Shown in pieces: positions 36,301-48,524 of a stretch of 64,000 nt of DNA. Under the pieces are notes generated by a model that was not told where the DNA came from, searched no databases, and worked only from the letters and a program-made list of their open reading frames with translations. The stretch comes from Tubiluchus corallicola (Eukaryota; Priapulida; Priapulimorpha; Priapulimorphida; Tubiluchidae). Where the stretch lies: contig JAQGDQ010000204.1 in assembly GCA_030141605.1 (NCBI GenBank), positions 218,501 to 282,500 on the forward strand. The letters run 5' to 3'. Within the stretch, counting starts at the first letter, position 1. Every line of letters begins with the position of its first letter. The translations under genes were made by a program, and so were the position numbers.

Positions 36301-39300
36301 CGTTATAGGGTGGTTTACCCTTAGGCAATCAAGTTATAAACTGAGAGGTGCAAATGTTGTAACTGTGCCACGTGGTAATAAAACCAAATCTGATTTGCAC
36401 TCTTTCAGGCACTATGGCGCCACATTATGGAACTCACTTCCTAAAAATATGAAAACCGCAGCTGATTTTAAAATTTTTAAATCTTTGATAGACAAATGGC
36501 AATCTACTGGCTGTCGTTGCGACTTTTGCTACTAAAGCAAAATCTTTAAAATATATGTGCTAGTTTTATAAATTTTTAGTGAAGTTCTGGTGTTTGAAAT
36601 CAAAAACTGCATTGTAGCTTTACATTATGCATTTTTATTTCGATTTTTTTAACTTCCTTTCTGTTCTTTTAAGTGTCATGCAATCCATAAATTTGAGAAT
36701 CTATATTTTTAACTAACTTGTTTGATTTTGTTACTTTTAACTGTAGTTTTGTTTCAATATTTCATTTTACGATATCACTCAATCTTTTTTTTTTGTATAC
36801 TAGTCTTTATTACCTGTATTTTAATGAATTTTATCGTCCGTGAAGACTAACACTTGTGCTAATATCTTTTTATGTAAAACCGACCATAAATAAAGTATGC
36901 ATGTATGTATATATGTATGCATTATTTTTGTTGTTGTCTTGTGATGTTATAGCTGTATATTCTATAAGCATGTCTTCGACTTTTTAGAAGTTCTTTTGAC
37001 GAAATCTATACGGGACTAACAAGAAGCGAACATGATCTTATGCTTGGATTGCTGTCTTCCAACAGACAAGTTTTGCATGATATTAAAAAGGCCATGGTAT
37101 GTGTCATTTTTCACTGAAATTAAAAGATATGCACAGTAAACTAATAAACCAGTTGATTTTCATATAATCAATTATCAACCTAACTCATGGTTTAGGTTAA
37201 TGACTGGTTAATTTATAAACCCATAGGTTTAAATTAATAAACCAGTTAGTTTTCACATAATTAATCATCAACCTAACTTATGGTTTAGGTTAATGACTGG
37301 TTATATTATAAACCCAGAAATTTATTAGTTAACTGTGTATATTTTATGGTTTCAGTGATGAAATTAAAGTACAGTGCAGTGAAATCAAAAATTTCACTCT
37401 ACTGTTGATAGGTGGCTTTGATCGATTGTTTGCTACTAGGGTGACAATTGGGACCAGCTTTGCCAGCTTGGATTATAGGTTAAAGCTAAACGGTAAATAA
37501 CCTGCTGTGTAATTCGGGGTTCGGAGTTCGAATTTTGGTTGGTCCCAAGTTTTTCAGCGCCATCTCTTTTCAACAATTTACTGTGCATATCTTGTGATTT
37601 TTGTGATGGATATTTGTCGCAAATGGAGTGTTATATTTTTTAATCTTTTTCGTTGTTAATTCGTGCATTTGAGATCTGTGAATAACTTCTATTTAATTTC
37701 AGGAAAAAACGTTTACTCCAGCGGATGATAAGCAGGACTTTATGGATGATGTAAATGAGATTTCTGCAGTATTGAAAACTTGTGAAATATGTAAGTCATT
37801 TGAAAATCATAGCCGTAAGTTGACCTTGTCTGTCTTTTAGAGATTATTTCTAAGATACTGTCTAAACTAAATGTTACAACTTCAATGTACAAAGATAAAA
37901 CAGAAAAGAGGCAAATTAATAAGTAAATAAGAGGCAGTGGAAATAAACCAGGAAATATCTGGATGAATGAACGATGCTTATAGTGTGGACGTGTGGATGG
38001 GATGACATTGTAGACGCTGGATAACTTACATTATACATAAACCTACCTGTCGTGCAGAAATGCCACAAACATCAGCCTGAATTATGTAGTCTTTTGACAA
38101 ACTGATGCTGATTTTCTTGAGTAGTCCTTTGCATTTTTGAAAGTAAATGGTGATGTGGGTGCAGTATGCCAGCAGTTGACAAAACTTATTTACCTTTCAC
38201 ACAGTCACAATCATAATACATAATGCACTTTTGTGTATACACTTCGGCACACTGTAAGCTACATTCCAGCACTCAAAGCCAGTGCTTACTCGACAAAATG
38301 TTTGTAGAGAGAGACCAGGATCTCACTCATTATCAAGGATATCCCTCTAAGATGAGCTGCTGAAACAACAGGATTGTCTCAGCCACATTAACATGCATTT
38401 GCATCATCCCTCTACAAGGCAAAAACCAGGATTTAAGAATGATACATCCAGTGTGAGCATGGAACTCATGTTGGCCACAAACCACACACATAAGACGTGC
38501 ACCTATCTGCTCAGCCAAGAACTCACTACTGTAACTCGTCGGTCTTGCATTTGGCACATTTTCAAAAGCAGAATCACATTCTTAATAAGGTTAATACAGT
38601 TAAAACCTATCTGCAGTGCAAAATGCTAATAACACTTTTTGTTTCGTAAATGATTACAGATATGGCAGACATGAGCAAGTACTCTGACGAGGATCGTGCA
38701 AAAATTGCAAGCTGTATTAGTGAACTGAATAATACGCTGCTTAACTTGAATGTCGAACCAGTTGTAAAAGACAGCGGTGTTAGTGAAAGACCAACAGTGA
38801 AATGCCATGGTGTAGTATGTGTTCAAGAGCTTGTTGAAGAAAAAGACGCCTTGATAGATGAGAACGATTTGAATGAAATAGCAGCATCATTGTCATGTGC
38901 ACTGGATATTCTTCCTACTGCAATACAACAAGAAGACAGGCGTTTAGTTGAAGTTTTTGCTGCCGTCCTGGGTGAAAATGATCTTAACAGCGAAGGAAAG
39001 GTCAGTTGATGTCAGCTTTTTGAGTTTTTGAGAATTTGAGTTAGCTTTTTGAAGTTTTCATTTTCGTAAGACAAGTACAAAAAAGTTATGAATGAAGAGT
39101 CATAGATGTCGAGCAATCAATTTGAAAGACAAGTGGGTGAACTTAAAAAAACATTTATCAATTGCTGTTGTAGTTTCCATGAGTTTAAGTTTCCGTAAAC
39201 TAGTAAGCTAAAATAAGAAATCTAACTAATAAGCATAATGACTCAGAATGTGCATAATCAAGGGGCGCTACTGCTACACTGCTTCATTGTAAACCAATAC

Positions 39301-39671
39301 AGTTTTATGTATTTGAAAAATAAACACAAAGTATGCAATGCAATACATCTTCACAATTAGCTGCTTAGTGGCTTTCAATATATGATGTTCCTTTGTTCAT
39401 GTAAGCCTTGATGGATATTTCACATTCTAAGTTAACATTCATTGCACTACTACAATTCCCCTTCGCTATAATGGAGTTTAATGTTTATTTGTTGACCAGT
39501 GCTTTTAATAAGCATAGGCTATTCTTCCTTTATGAATTTTATATTTTATTTACGAAGTTATACCATCAGAATGGTATTTTTCAGGATGGGAAGACCTTGC
39601 TTCAGCTTGCAGAGGAATCTTCAAACTTAGACATCCTCAATACTTTGAACAAGCTTAGAGTTAATGCGTAG
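33304..39671 (+). CDS. MLKL-type four-helix-bundle (4HB/HeLo-like) domain protein, kinase-less
   Basis: Six coding exons join in frame: 33304-33520, 33844-33916, 36988-37096, 37703-37790, 38660-39000 and 39585-39671, giving 304 residues. Residues 5-133 have the helical pattern of the N-terminal 4HB domain of MLKL and related HeLo/RPW8-type domains: KRRCATLSNKLQAIEQPLQEL, ALEALLNVLDGAKKFVTKLK, then RSSFDEIYTGLT and LMLGLLSSN. In MLKL this domain binds phosphoinositides and disrupts membranes. No kinase follows. Residues 160-275 are acidic and helical, and residues 277-301 (DGKTLLQLAEESSNLDILNT) look like one ankyrin-type repeat. Family knowledge suggests a membrane-acting immune or death effector, or a regulator that pairs with one. 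That role is inference. An upstream exon ending at 33216 with a GTAAGT donor would create a three-codon ORF overlapping the start. Confidence 0.8.
34213..34394. mobile_element. Hairpin element with about 75-bp inverted arms
   Basis: The left arm (34213 to about 34292) and right arm (about 34318-34394) are imperfect inverse copies. Outer blocks TTTATTAACTCTTGAATAT / ATATTGAAGAGTTAATAAA and inner blocks CACAGATCTTTCGCCTGATG / CATCAAGTGAAAGATCTGTG pair. The loop is about 30 bases. It is non-coding and lies in intron 2 of the 4HB gene. It is a fold-back MITE or a hairpin-forming RNA in the pre-mRNA. Confidence 0.8.
34430..36930 (+). mobile_element. LINE retrotransposon remnant (endonuclease tail plus RT)
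   Basis: About 2.5 kb of a broken CR1/L2-like ORF2 lies in sense orientation in intron 2 of the 4HB gene. In order there are SAHAPLKTK (34.6 kb), the RT palm start with HHITRKVLSEVIAKSCGHDG and ILLYKK/CKNYRLV (35.0-35.3 kb), an ENVFAFRQ / GAALTGVSKAL block (35.3-35.5 kb), NGIPRGAIFGP (35.65 kb), a YADD-like block (35.74 kb), a KLLGIHLDENLSF block (35.97 kb) and a C-terminal HSFRHYGATLWNSLPKN block (36.4 kb). Several stops and frameshifts are present. The 3' end is an AATAAAGTATGCATGTATGT tail. It is 5'-truncated within the endonuclease. Confidence 0.9.
37142..37320 (+). repeat. 93-bp direct duplication of a palindromic unit
   Basis: Two copies start at 37142 and 37235 with TAATAAACCAGTT and run through AACCTAAC(T)yATGGTTTAGGTTAA, GACTGGTTA and TATAAACCCA. 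Each copy is itself an imperfect palindrome (AACCAGT...ACTGGTT outside, AACCTAA...TTAGGTT inside). It lies in intron 3 of the 4HB gene. Confidence 0.85.
37480..37550 (+). repeat. Possible tRNA-like (SINE) fragment
   Basis: A GGAGTTCGAATTTTGG stretch resembles a pol III B box, with a weak A-box-like TAGGTTAAAGC about 60 bases upstream. It lies in intron 3 of the 4HB gene. The evidence is slight. Confidence 0.25.
37791..38659. other. Intron 4 of the 4HB gene
   Basis: No exon is seen. The short open frames here are antisense to each other and have no resemblance to known domains. Confidence 0.5.
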
Positions 39672-40019
39672 ACTAAGCTGGAGTTCATTTGATTTATGAT
39701 CTGACCTTTACGATTTCGTCTTCATGTATATGATTACTATTGTTCCCAGTTAATATACAGTGTCAATGGTACATAATGTTTTTCTAGAGCGTTGTCAAAA
39801 ACAAAGAACAGTAACACTGACGAAATTAGTACATTGAAACACTGGAGAATCTTATGCAAAATCTGCAATGTGTGCTGAAAGTCCTTGATCTTTCTATTGT
39901 CCTATTTGATCTTCCTATTATCCTATCATTTAATCTGTGTCAGGGCTTGTACATTCAAGCACTGAGTGATTGTGGGGTGCTATATATCCCCTGAGTATTA
40001 GCATTCTAAATTTCTAATC

Positions 40020-40025
40020 AATAAA
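40020..40025 (+). terminator. Candidate polyadenylation signal, 4HB gene
   Basis: AATAAA lies about 350 bases after the stop codon and is followed by a T-rich stretch. Confidence 0.45.
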
Positions 40026-40585
40026 ATTTTTATATTGCTCCCTCTTTTCCTCTCTTGGCAAAACATTGAACGTCCATCACCCAACACCTGTGTCTGTCGT
40101 TTATATAGGAAATGGGCTCAAGAAACAAGGCAGAATCACAAATGATGAAATTTTGTTTATGTTTTCATTAATATTTTTACAAATTTTGGTTATTATTCAT
40201 AATTATTACACGTTTTGCATTTTGTGTTTTGTTCACTTTATTTTGGTGGTACTCTGTTTTTGTTTACAGTGTAATTGTATAAATAATTAAACCAATACGT
40301 AAAGCAACGTGAGTATCCTATTTTTGATGCTGAATTCCTAAATGTTGTTTATCTGTTAATCTAGGTGAATTTATACTACAGTAGAGTATGTGCAAGTCCA
40401 AGTGCCAAAGAAGCAGTTTGTTTATGCAATCATTTTGTTTATGCCTTTATTAACATTTTCTAACATAATGCGCGGTTATCGAATTATTTATTTTTGTATT
40501 TATATTTATATTTATTTTATTTATTTAGTCAACAAGGACCATTTAAAATTTACAAAGTACAAACTGAAATACAGTGGTGCAACAT

Positions 40586-40770
40586 TTTATAATAATTGAA
40601 AGTGAGATACAAAGACTTATGCAAGGTGAGACCTATTTAACAGCCTGTCCCTATATTGGAACAGGTTGCTAAATGGGTCTCACCCTACACGAGTATTCTA
40701 AGCTAACATTTGTATTATAGTTGTAATTCTTTTAATTGTCTGTGTATCTCACTTTCAATTATTATGAATA
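40586..40770. mobile_element. Hairpin element with nested inverted repeats
   Basis: The outer arms ATAATAATTGAAAGTGAGAT and ATCTCACTTTCAATTATTAT are perfect complements. The inner arms GTGAGACCTATTTAACAGCCTGT and ACAGGTTGCTAAATGGGTCTCAC pair with few mismatches around a short loop. The right side carries about 50 extra bases between the inner and outer arms. It is non-coding, downstream of the 4HB gene, and is a fold-back MITE candidate. Confidence 0.85.
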
Positions 40771-41399
40771 ATATTATTACATCATAAACACAAGCAACAT
40801 CCAAATATAAATTTTTATCGTGTAGCCATAACTTTTCAGCTAGATAGAATACGCTGTCTAAGACGATACACACAGTTTCTTAAAATCACATTAAAATGAA
40901 GTAAAAAATTACTACAATACATACACGAGGCCGAATCACCTTACTGATAATTAAGACGAAAAAGAAATTTCTTCAAAGCAAAATAATAAGCTGATTGTAG
41001 TAAACTGATCAAAATCGAAAGAGTCCACTCATACGAAGTTGTATAGTAAGAGCGAAACAGAGTTTGCTTTTCAACAGTTGAAGAGTTGGAACAAGTTCTC
41101 GATAAATAATTTGTTCTTGCATAAAATAACCTTCGCTGATCGTTTATGTCAAAAAAAGCAGAGATCGCCATTAGTTAATCGTCTGACATACAACCACAGG
41201 AGTGATACTTGAAAAGTTATATGGCATAAAATAAACACATTTGATTTTCTTACGATTCCAGACAATACCATATTCTCAGGCACATTTGGCACAGTGATTA
41301 ACGAGCGTCAAGACAAAGGTCATCAGCATTTTAAGTAAATTACGACAAGTAGCTGACGCAAATTTAAATAATTGTTTAGACAAATCATCCACTTAAAGA

Positions 41400-41590
41400 A
41401 ACACCCCCTTTGAGATCTCAAGACAGTCTTACACTAGCTGTCACGGTGTCAGCTAGAAGAATCGTAGAAGAATCAGCATTTGGTGTGGTGAGCGTGCTTT
41501 TGCCAGTGCAGCTCCACATGAATGGAATCAACTTCCTCTTAGCTTGCGAAATTGCTTTTTAAACTAGTCTTGTTAACTTATTTTTTTACT
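41400..41590 (+). mobile_element. LINE 3'-end fragment
   Basis: A frame at about 41486-41563 reads GERAFASAAPHEWNQLPLSL, then RNC and a stop. This is the characteristic C-terminal tail of CR1/L2-like reverse transcriptase ORFs (AAP-x-x-WN-x-LP). Weaker similarity extends upstream (SLTLAVTVSARR). Only this 5'-truncated tail remains. Confidence 0.75.
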
Positions 41591-41719
41591 GTTGTGTTTA
41601 ATTAATGTGCCTGGTGAATTTTTAAGTATTTTTCTGACTGCTCCATATGCTTGTGTGTTTATATTACTACGTGCTTATATATTTGTTGTAGTCACTCATT
41701 CTAAATTTGTGCTTTTAGG

Positions 41720-41727
41720 TATGTGTG

Positions 41728-41759
<32 letters not shown>

Positions 41760-41766
41760 TGTGTGT
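41720..41766. repeat. (GT)n(GCGT)n microsatellite
   Basis: GT dinucleotides change to GCGT tetramers and back over about 45 bp. Confidence 0.95.
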
Positions 41767-42271
41767 TCTATAACGCGACTGATGACACTGTTTTGTCGAA
41801 TTTTGAGCTCTACAATAAATTTCCATAATATCATAAATTACATGTTTTCCATAATTATATTTTAATATTGTTAGCAGTGCAAACAAGCTAGTTTACAATT
41901 ATAAAACAAATACAGAAAAAGGCATTTATATGGAATTGAACAGTAACATCCATCATAGTGAGATTAGCGCAATATAGGTTTGGACTATTTCAAAAAGAAA
42001 AAAATATTTTTAGGTTTCCCTAAATGAATATATTTTCGCCAGTGCCTAACGGCATCATAAGGACATTAGGACAAGAAAAACAGTAAATTATAAAATAATA
42101 TTAAAACTTGGCAAAATCCGAAATGAGTTTAGTCAATTTTAATTAATTTATTTTTATTATTGACAGCATATAAAACAAGATTGTTTTTAAATGGGTTTTA
42201 AAAACGGAAGGTGATAGTGCTGACTTTACACATTGGTGTAACTGTTCGAAAGCTGGTAGTAACATAACTAA

Positions 42272-42360
42272 TAATTATGCCAGCGTGATTCTCTGGTTTT
42301 GTGATATGCATTTCAATTCTGATGACCGCAGGCCTGCACGACTTGAACTGGATCCAGTTA
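42272..42360 (+). repeat. Dispersed repeat, copy 1 (partner at 48525)
   Basis: ATTATGCCAGCGTGATTCT, GGTTTTGTG, ATGCATTTCAATTC, CACGACTT and TCCAGTTA recur in the same order at 48525-48621. Each copy lies 1.2-1.6 kb upstream of one of the two paralogous secreted-protein genes, so they may mark the left edge of the duplicated block. A mobile element is the alternative. Confidence 0.8.
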
Positions 42361-42879
42361 CCTTCAGGGATTGACATGGAGCTTTTCCTGTTTTCATGTC
42401 AATCTTTATAGTTGTTATAAGAGTAAGAAATTTATGACGTTCATTCTGCAGGAGAATCAACAGTTGAACGCAATCGGAAACTTGCAATTGTGTATACTGC
42501 TCTCCGGATTGACCAACTCAAGAACCTTAACCTTACCAAATATGTACATTCAATCGATACTTTTTCTGTCTTTTCTGTAAATTATTTCTTTTGAAAACTC
42601 GTATATTTTGTTTAGAGCAAAATTGTTAGTAAAAGCCTCCGATTTTAATGCCACAACAATAAATACTCAATTTGACAAATTTAGCTAGTTTAAGAAAACT
42701 TTTTTTTAGTAATACTGGAAATTCAGATTATCTAATTATCATTTTACGTATGAATAGCCAGTAAATTAAAAATGTAATGACAGGTAATTTTTTTTTAATT
42801 TGCAAATCCGTTTTGCATCTACTAGATTAGCGAGCAGAAACGATTGGGCCAAAAAATCTAAAACAGAATAAAATAGGGT

Positions 42880-43380
42880 GGAGTGGAGCAAAGCAGAGTT
42901 TAGCAAATCATAGCAGAGCAGAATAGAGTGCGGCACAGTAATTAGAACAGAACGAAATGGAACAGAATAGAACGGAATGGAACAGAACAAAACCGAGTGG
43001 AGTAAACTAGGGTACTGTAGGGTAGTGTAGGATACGGTAGGGTAGGGCACAATAGAATAGCATGGAATAGAAAAGAATAGAATAGAATAGAATAGAATAG
43101 AATAGAATAGAATAGAATAGAATAGAATAGAATAGAATAGAATAGAATAGAATAGAATAGAATAGAGTAGAGTAGAGTAGAGTAGAGTAGAGTAGAGTAG
43201 AGTAGAGTAGAGTAGAGTGTAGAGTAGAGTAGAGTAGAGTAGAGTAGAGTAGAGTAGAGTAGAGTAGAGTAGAGTAGAGTAGAGTAGAGTAGAGTAGAAT
43301 AGAATAGAATAGAATAGAATAGAATAGAATAGAATAGAATAGAATAGAATAGAATAGAATAGAATAGAATAGAATACAAC
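42880..43380. repeat. (AATAG)n / (AGTAG)n pentamer microsatellite
   Basis: About 310 bp of GAATA units (43067-43376) include a central block switched to GAGTA with a single GTGTA interruption, preceded by about 190 bp of degenerate pentamers. It lies about 110 bp upstream of the ATG exon of the first secreted-protein gene. Open frames here encode only FYSIL/YSTLL repeats. Confidence 0.97.
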
Positions 43381-43489
43381 AGAAGAGAAATCAAATGTGG
43401 CTGCATAATGATACTGTTATAGAACTTCTAATTTCTTTTATTTAGCAAGTTCAACAGATAGCGTGTGCTTTATTTACAGAAGCAGAAAA

Positions 43490-45205
43490 ATGGAGAGCAA
43501 ATTAAAGACCCTTCTTCTACTGACTGTAAGTATGATTTTAGAATCAATTCGTTATTATAATTTACGGTTCCGCGTTTTCCAACTCTTTTCGGCCAATTTC
43601 TTTTTATACAAAAATAAAAAAACTTGATATGGATGAAATATCATTTAAAATGAACTGCGCTAAGCAAGACACTACGCTGAATTCTTGTACATTATTAATG
43701 ATTTACGGATGATAAATCATGTGTATATACGCAACGATCACATGCAGAAAGCCCAAATAAAAAACTTGAAGTCTTCTGTTGGCAAATAGACATTGACAAC
43801 ACGTCTTGGATAATAATTGTTATTATGCAAACAATGTTAAGGGAAAGGCGTAGTTCGGGTCACTAATGTAGAAAGTATTGTCTGTAAGGTTCCCTCGAAT
43901 TGCCAACAAGAGCTGTCCCAAAAATATTGAAAAATACTCAAGAATTTTCTAAAGTCAAGAAGGGCTTGACTACTAATAAAAGCTTATGAATGTTTATTCT
44001 TTCTCCTTAGGTGAGCTCCTATTTTTGCAAAACTCTCAAAGGTTCCAAAAGTATCTCTAGATGCTGCTTTGTGTAAATTTTCGCAATATTCAAATGTTTC
44101 CGATATTAAAAACAGGCCCTGCGCAAAATTCGGTGCTCACAGAAGGCAGAATAGAAATCGACAATATTATAGACAAGTTTGCCCGGGTCAACACTAAGGC
44201 ACAATTTATGTAGACCAATTTCAACTTTGTGCATGCGTTACTTGTTGCCTTATTTCTATTTTGGTGCATCTAACATAATTTTGTAAACAATTTCCTGCAA
44301 TAATGAAGTTTGAAATCGCTTTTCATTTAATCATTTTTTGTGTTTTATAATAATTTCATTACTTCAAAATGAAAGTATTTTTTACAAAATAAAAAATGGG
44401 GTCGAAATGGGGCCTTGTATTCAATTTGTCCAAAGGCCCGTCAGCCTAGTTGTTACGCCATTGTTGATAATAACCAAAAGAGGTCTGCGCTGAAAAAAAG
44501 AAATATCCCTATATATTGATAATGTGTGAATAATGTTGTACTAAAATTATCATCATCATCTTCTTTCTCTGCATTATCATCATCACTCATCATCATCGTC
44601 ATCATCATTGTTATACGCCAGCCATTATTTAAGCAAAGATATATTTCTTGCAGATAGTTTTCTTCTGTTTTGAAGTCCGCAAAATTAATGTCCAGGGTTA
44701 TACTCTTCTTCGAAATGGAGGTGTTAATATTGGCTACCGACCTGGGATTGTATTGGGTGGCAACTTTGGACATGGCAGGCTTGGTGGATTTGCTGAGTAT
44801 GGTCACCGTTATGGAGTTCGTGGTCCTGGAAAGTTTGGGGGACTTGGTCAGCAAGGCTGTATTAATCTCGGCCGTTATGGTAGCTACGACGGATTTGTAG
44901 TCAGAGGTTTTTACGGCGGATATAGCAATACTGCTAACAATGCTAACGGACCTGTTATTATATTCTGCAATGACGGAAATGTTGTGGGTGGTTTTAGTAA
45001 CTTGGGTGGCGGCTTTTTAAGTAGTGGTACATGTTATCTTATTGGTACAGGCGGCCCAACTTGGACCGGTCTTTGCAGTGTTAGCTATTCTCTCGTACAT
45101 AATAGACAAGATCAGTATAACATAGACGGAACTCTCTGCAATGGATTTCGTTGTTTCCAATTTAATTATGGCGGTAATCCCTTAGCAAGACCGCAATTTG
45201 GTTAA
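43490..45205 (+). CDS. Secreted Gly/Tyr-rich six-cysteine protein, paralogue 1
   Basis: Two coding exons, 43490-43525 and 44654-45205, give 195 residues. Exon 1 encodes MESKLKTLLLLT, and the signal peptide is completed by IVFFCFEV from exon 2. Residues 27-110 are Gly/Tyr-rich. Cysteines at 81, 117, 139, 153, 174 and 179 form a C-terminal module beginning GCINLGRYG-SYDG and ending GTLC-x4-CFQFNY. The neighbouring paralogue has the same 22-14-21 spacing between cysteines two and five. The acceptor TTTACAG and leader AAGCAGAAAA before the ATG are identical in both genes, so both have an upstream noncoding exon. I do not recognise the family. A secreted matrix, adhesive or cuticle-like protein is a guess from composition only. 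A candidate AATAAA lies at 45843. Confidence 0.85.
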
Positions 45206-46818
45206 CGGATTTTAAATTTGTCATCGATTGAAAATGCGCTTACTAACTAAAAAATTCGTGCAGAGTTTGGATGCTAGAGAAAGTTGACAAGCTGTCATGG
45301 CATTTTGTGTATTGACCACTTGAATAATTTAAGACTTTGTAGTTACTAAATTAATATACTGAACACTTATATATGAACGGTGTTTTATGAAAAATTATTA
45401 CACAGGTCCAGTAATTGTTAGTAAACAAGCGGCGCAATTATGTAATGACAATGAAAGATTTTTGCTTTTTGTACTTACACGAAAAATTTATAAGACAGTA
45501 ATTTATAGCAATCTATTTAATTAATTTGAAGCCCTTCTGGCTGGCGCAAAGTATGATGTTGACTACGCCTCTAGTTGTTTCGTGATGCACTTGTTTAAAA
45601 TGAAATCAATTACTTCCAAATGCGGAACATCTTGTATAATTCTCAAACATTCCTTAAAACTTACGTTCGTAAAATAACTTGTGAAGACTCACTTATGTTT
45701 AGTTAGCATGTAGTAACTCTTAATTGGACTGTACCTAAAAAGTAGCTGGTAAAATTTGTAGCCAACGTTTAATTTAGTTTTTATCTATGGCTATTAGAAT
45801 TACAATGTTTATCTTTTGCGTTTTTCATTAAAAACAACACAAAATAAACGATCAATATCTGATACAAAATGTGACAACATGTAAGTAAATGCTTCATTTT
45901 TGTGCGTCTTGTTAGTTGTTTTCTTTTTCTTATTTTATATTACACTTTTCAACTAAGTTTTAACTAATACACAGAGTTCTGAAAGAAGCAGTGAAGTACT
46001 ACTATGACAAATATGAAAACCTGAATTTTTGCAATGTCACATCATTGTTACGTAAAATTTTTACATTTTCATTCCAACTTTCATGCTTATAACCACACTT
46101 ATAGGACTTCGCATAGGGCATATTGGTATACTTATAGCATTCGCTGCTGCACTGCTCTTTTGGAACACCCAATACATTCGCACTAATATAAAATGCACAA
46201 ATAATAACTCATTGCACTCAAATAAACAATATTGTAATATTATATAAACAACTCAAATGAATACGTTCAAGTTGTTCGAGATACACCAGAAATTAAAAGA
46301 ATAATGTATAAAAGTCTGTCGTGAATAAAGTTGGCAAACTGGATTTGCTGAGTGTATAGTAAAAATAACTTATAAATAACAATGTGAATGATGAAGTGTT
46401 CATGAATAGATATTACTCAACCAGTTGCGTTTGCCAATGATACAGACAGATCATACAAGTGAAAGTTTGCTCTGGACAACTTCGATAACTTCCATCACGA
46501 GCAAAATAGCGAAGTTATGGCTTTAAAACTCGATGATTTATGGTCAGTTATTTCATGTTCAGAACCACACATTACTGAAAAAGTAAGTAAAACTTATCAT
46601 TACAGTTCTTGGTTACAAAGAAAAAAATGATGCCACGAACTGTATAACCAATAGAGTATTATCTACGAGCATCGCAGATCTAAGAAAACCTATACGCTGA
46701 TTTTGTGTCTATAGTGTTATCCATGTTAGGCAATGAGTTTTCTTAGTCTTCCACGTTATATTTAATTTACGTTAACTCGTAAACGCAAGCGTGCACACTG
46801 TTCACACCACAAGCGTAA
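45206..46818. other. Intergenic sequence between the two paralogues
   Basis: AT-rich, with no exon seen. A candidate poly(A) signal for paralogue 1 lies at 45843-45848, 638 bases after the stop. A comparable 631-base distance is seen in paralogue 2. Confidence 0.45.
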
Positions 46819-46911
46819 GAATCTACTGTTTTGACGTAAGTAAACCACACTGAACCGGGCATAGTCAAGCAACAAATACGGTCTTGCTCGCGGATTAGGA
46901 TCTGAATTCAA
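46819..46911 (+). repeat. Dispersed repeat, copy 2 (partner at 16788)
   Basis: It aligns over about 90 bp with 16788-16876 in the tandem-C2 gene intron and shares TACGGTCTTGCTCGCGGATT with one mismatch. Confidence 0.75.
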
Positions 46912-47189
46912 ACAATCTTGTTTTAGGTTAAAGGAATAACTGCTTGCAAAAATTTGGTGCCATCACCTGCCGTGTTATGTATAGATCTTGTTACGCTGGT
47001 CAGTACGAAAACGTAAGAAGAATACAACTGAACCCATTGTCTTTAATTGTTTTGAAACTGTATTTTATTTTTAGTGTTGCTTATTTTTCTTTATTGAACT
47101 GGTCACTGCGCATATAAATGCTAAAAAATAAAAAAGTGACGGCATCATTTTGTTGATGTCGTTATAGTTAACGTGTTGTCGTTATCGTT

Positions 47190-47440
<251 letters not shown>

Positions 47441-47444
47441 CGAT

Positions 47445-48520
47445 GATTGTTTTGTAATTTTGAATACACTACCGGAATTGTAGCACCACAGTACACAGCA
47501 ACATAATAAAGCCATTTACAATAAAAATTATAGCAAATGTAATAATTAGGAAAGAAATTGATTGATAATTAATACTGCTTCTATACATCATTTCCTTTTC
47601 CTGCTGTGTGATACACCTCTATACATATAGCATGCAGCAAAATTTATAAAGCTGTTCCTGAGAAAAAGCACTAATCTATTATTGCAGGGCACAATGTATT
47701 ACAAAGTTATTACATCGCAGGATAAATTACGATTTAAATATATTAACTCTAATCTAAATGACAATCTACATGTTCAATATTTATACAGCTACAAATAGTG
47801 GATTTTGGTGTATAAGCGCCTGGAAATTTTACCTTTCTGAGCATCTCGAAAACGGACTGGTATGGCATTCGTTTTGCTCTTCCCCAGCACTGTGCTGCTT
47901 CTACTTTGGTAATGTTTCAGTAATTGATATGATATACTATAGTTTCCTTTTCGTCTAAAGTTTGCAATGCCCGCACAAAAGAAATTATTTTTTGAAGATG
48001 ATTAATAACTGCGTAGTTTGATTTGTACATAAACAGGGAGAAGAGGGAGAGAAAGAAACGGTGAGGCAGATAGAGAGAAAGATTATTTGGTCGATAGGTT
48101 GACAGTTTGCAAATAGAGAAGCAACGAAAAAGACTGAGAAAGAGAGAGAGAGAATGAAAAAAGGGAGAGCAAGAATGACAGACAAAAATATCAAAGTAAT
48201 AAACCTTTACCAGTTTATGACGCTTTACTATATGACGCTTTCAAAATCGGTTGTTCCTGTCGTAATATTTTGAACTTACTCAGTTTTAAAATAAGACCAG
48301 CTGAACTTTGTGTCTGCTCGCTTTTATAGTACGTTTACATTGATATTGTAACCTGGTCACAGAAAACATAGTTTTACAGGAAAACAATCAACTATAAGCG
48401 TTTTGCACGGCATTGACTACATGCACTTTAATCCCTAATTAGTGTAACCTCGTGAATTCTAATGTAATGGATTTATGTTTAACTTCTCTAAGATAACTCC
48501 TTTTTTCGTTGCCGCTGTTC
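47445..48520. other. Intergenic sequence
   Basis: No gene is supported. A purine-rich (GAGA)-like patch lies at about 48040-48180. Confidence 0.45.
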
Positions 48521-48524
48521 ATAA

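Noticed and set aside
34559-36535. Series of separate plus-strand genes
   Set aside because: All are pieces of one broken LINE reverse transcriptase in order.
42942-43406. 154-residue frame of FYSIL repeats
   Set aside because: It arises from the pentamer microsatellite.
44453-44854. 133-residue antisense frame
   Set aside because: It is the shadow of the Gly/Tyr-rich exon plus an ATC repeat.
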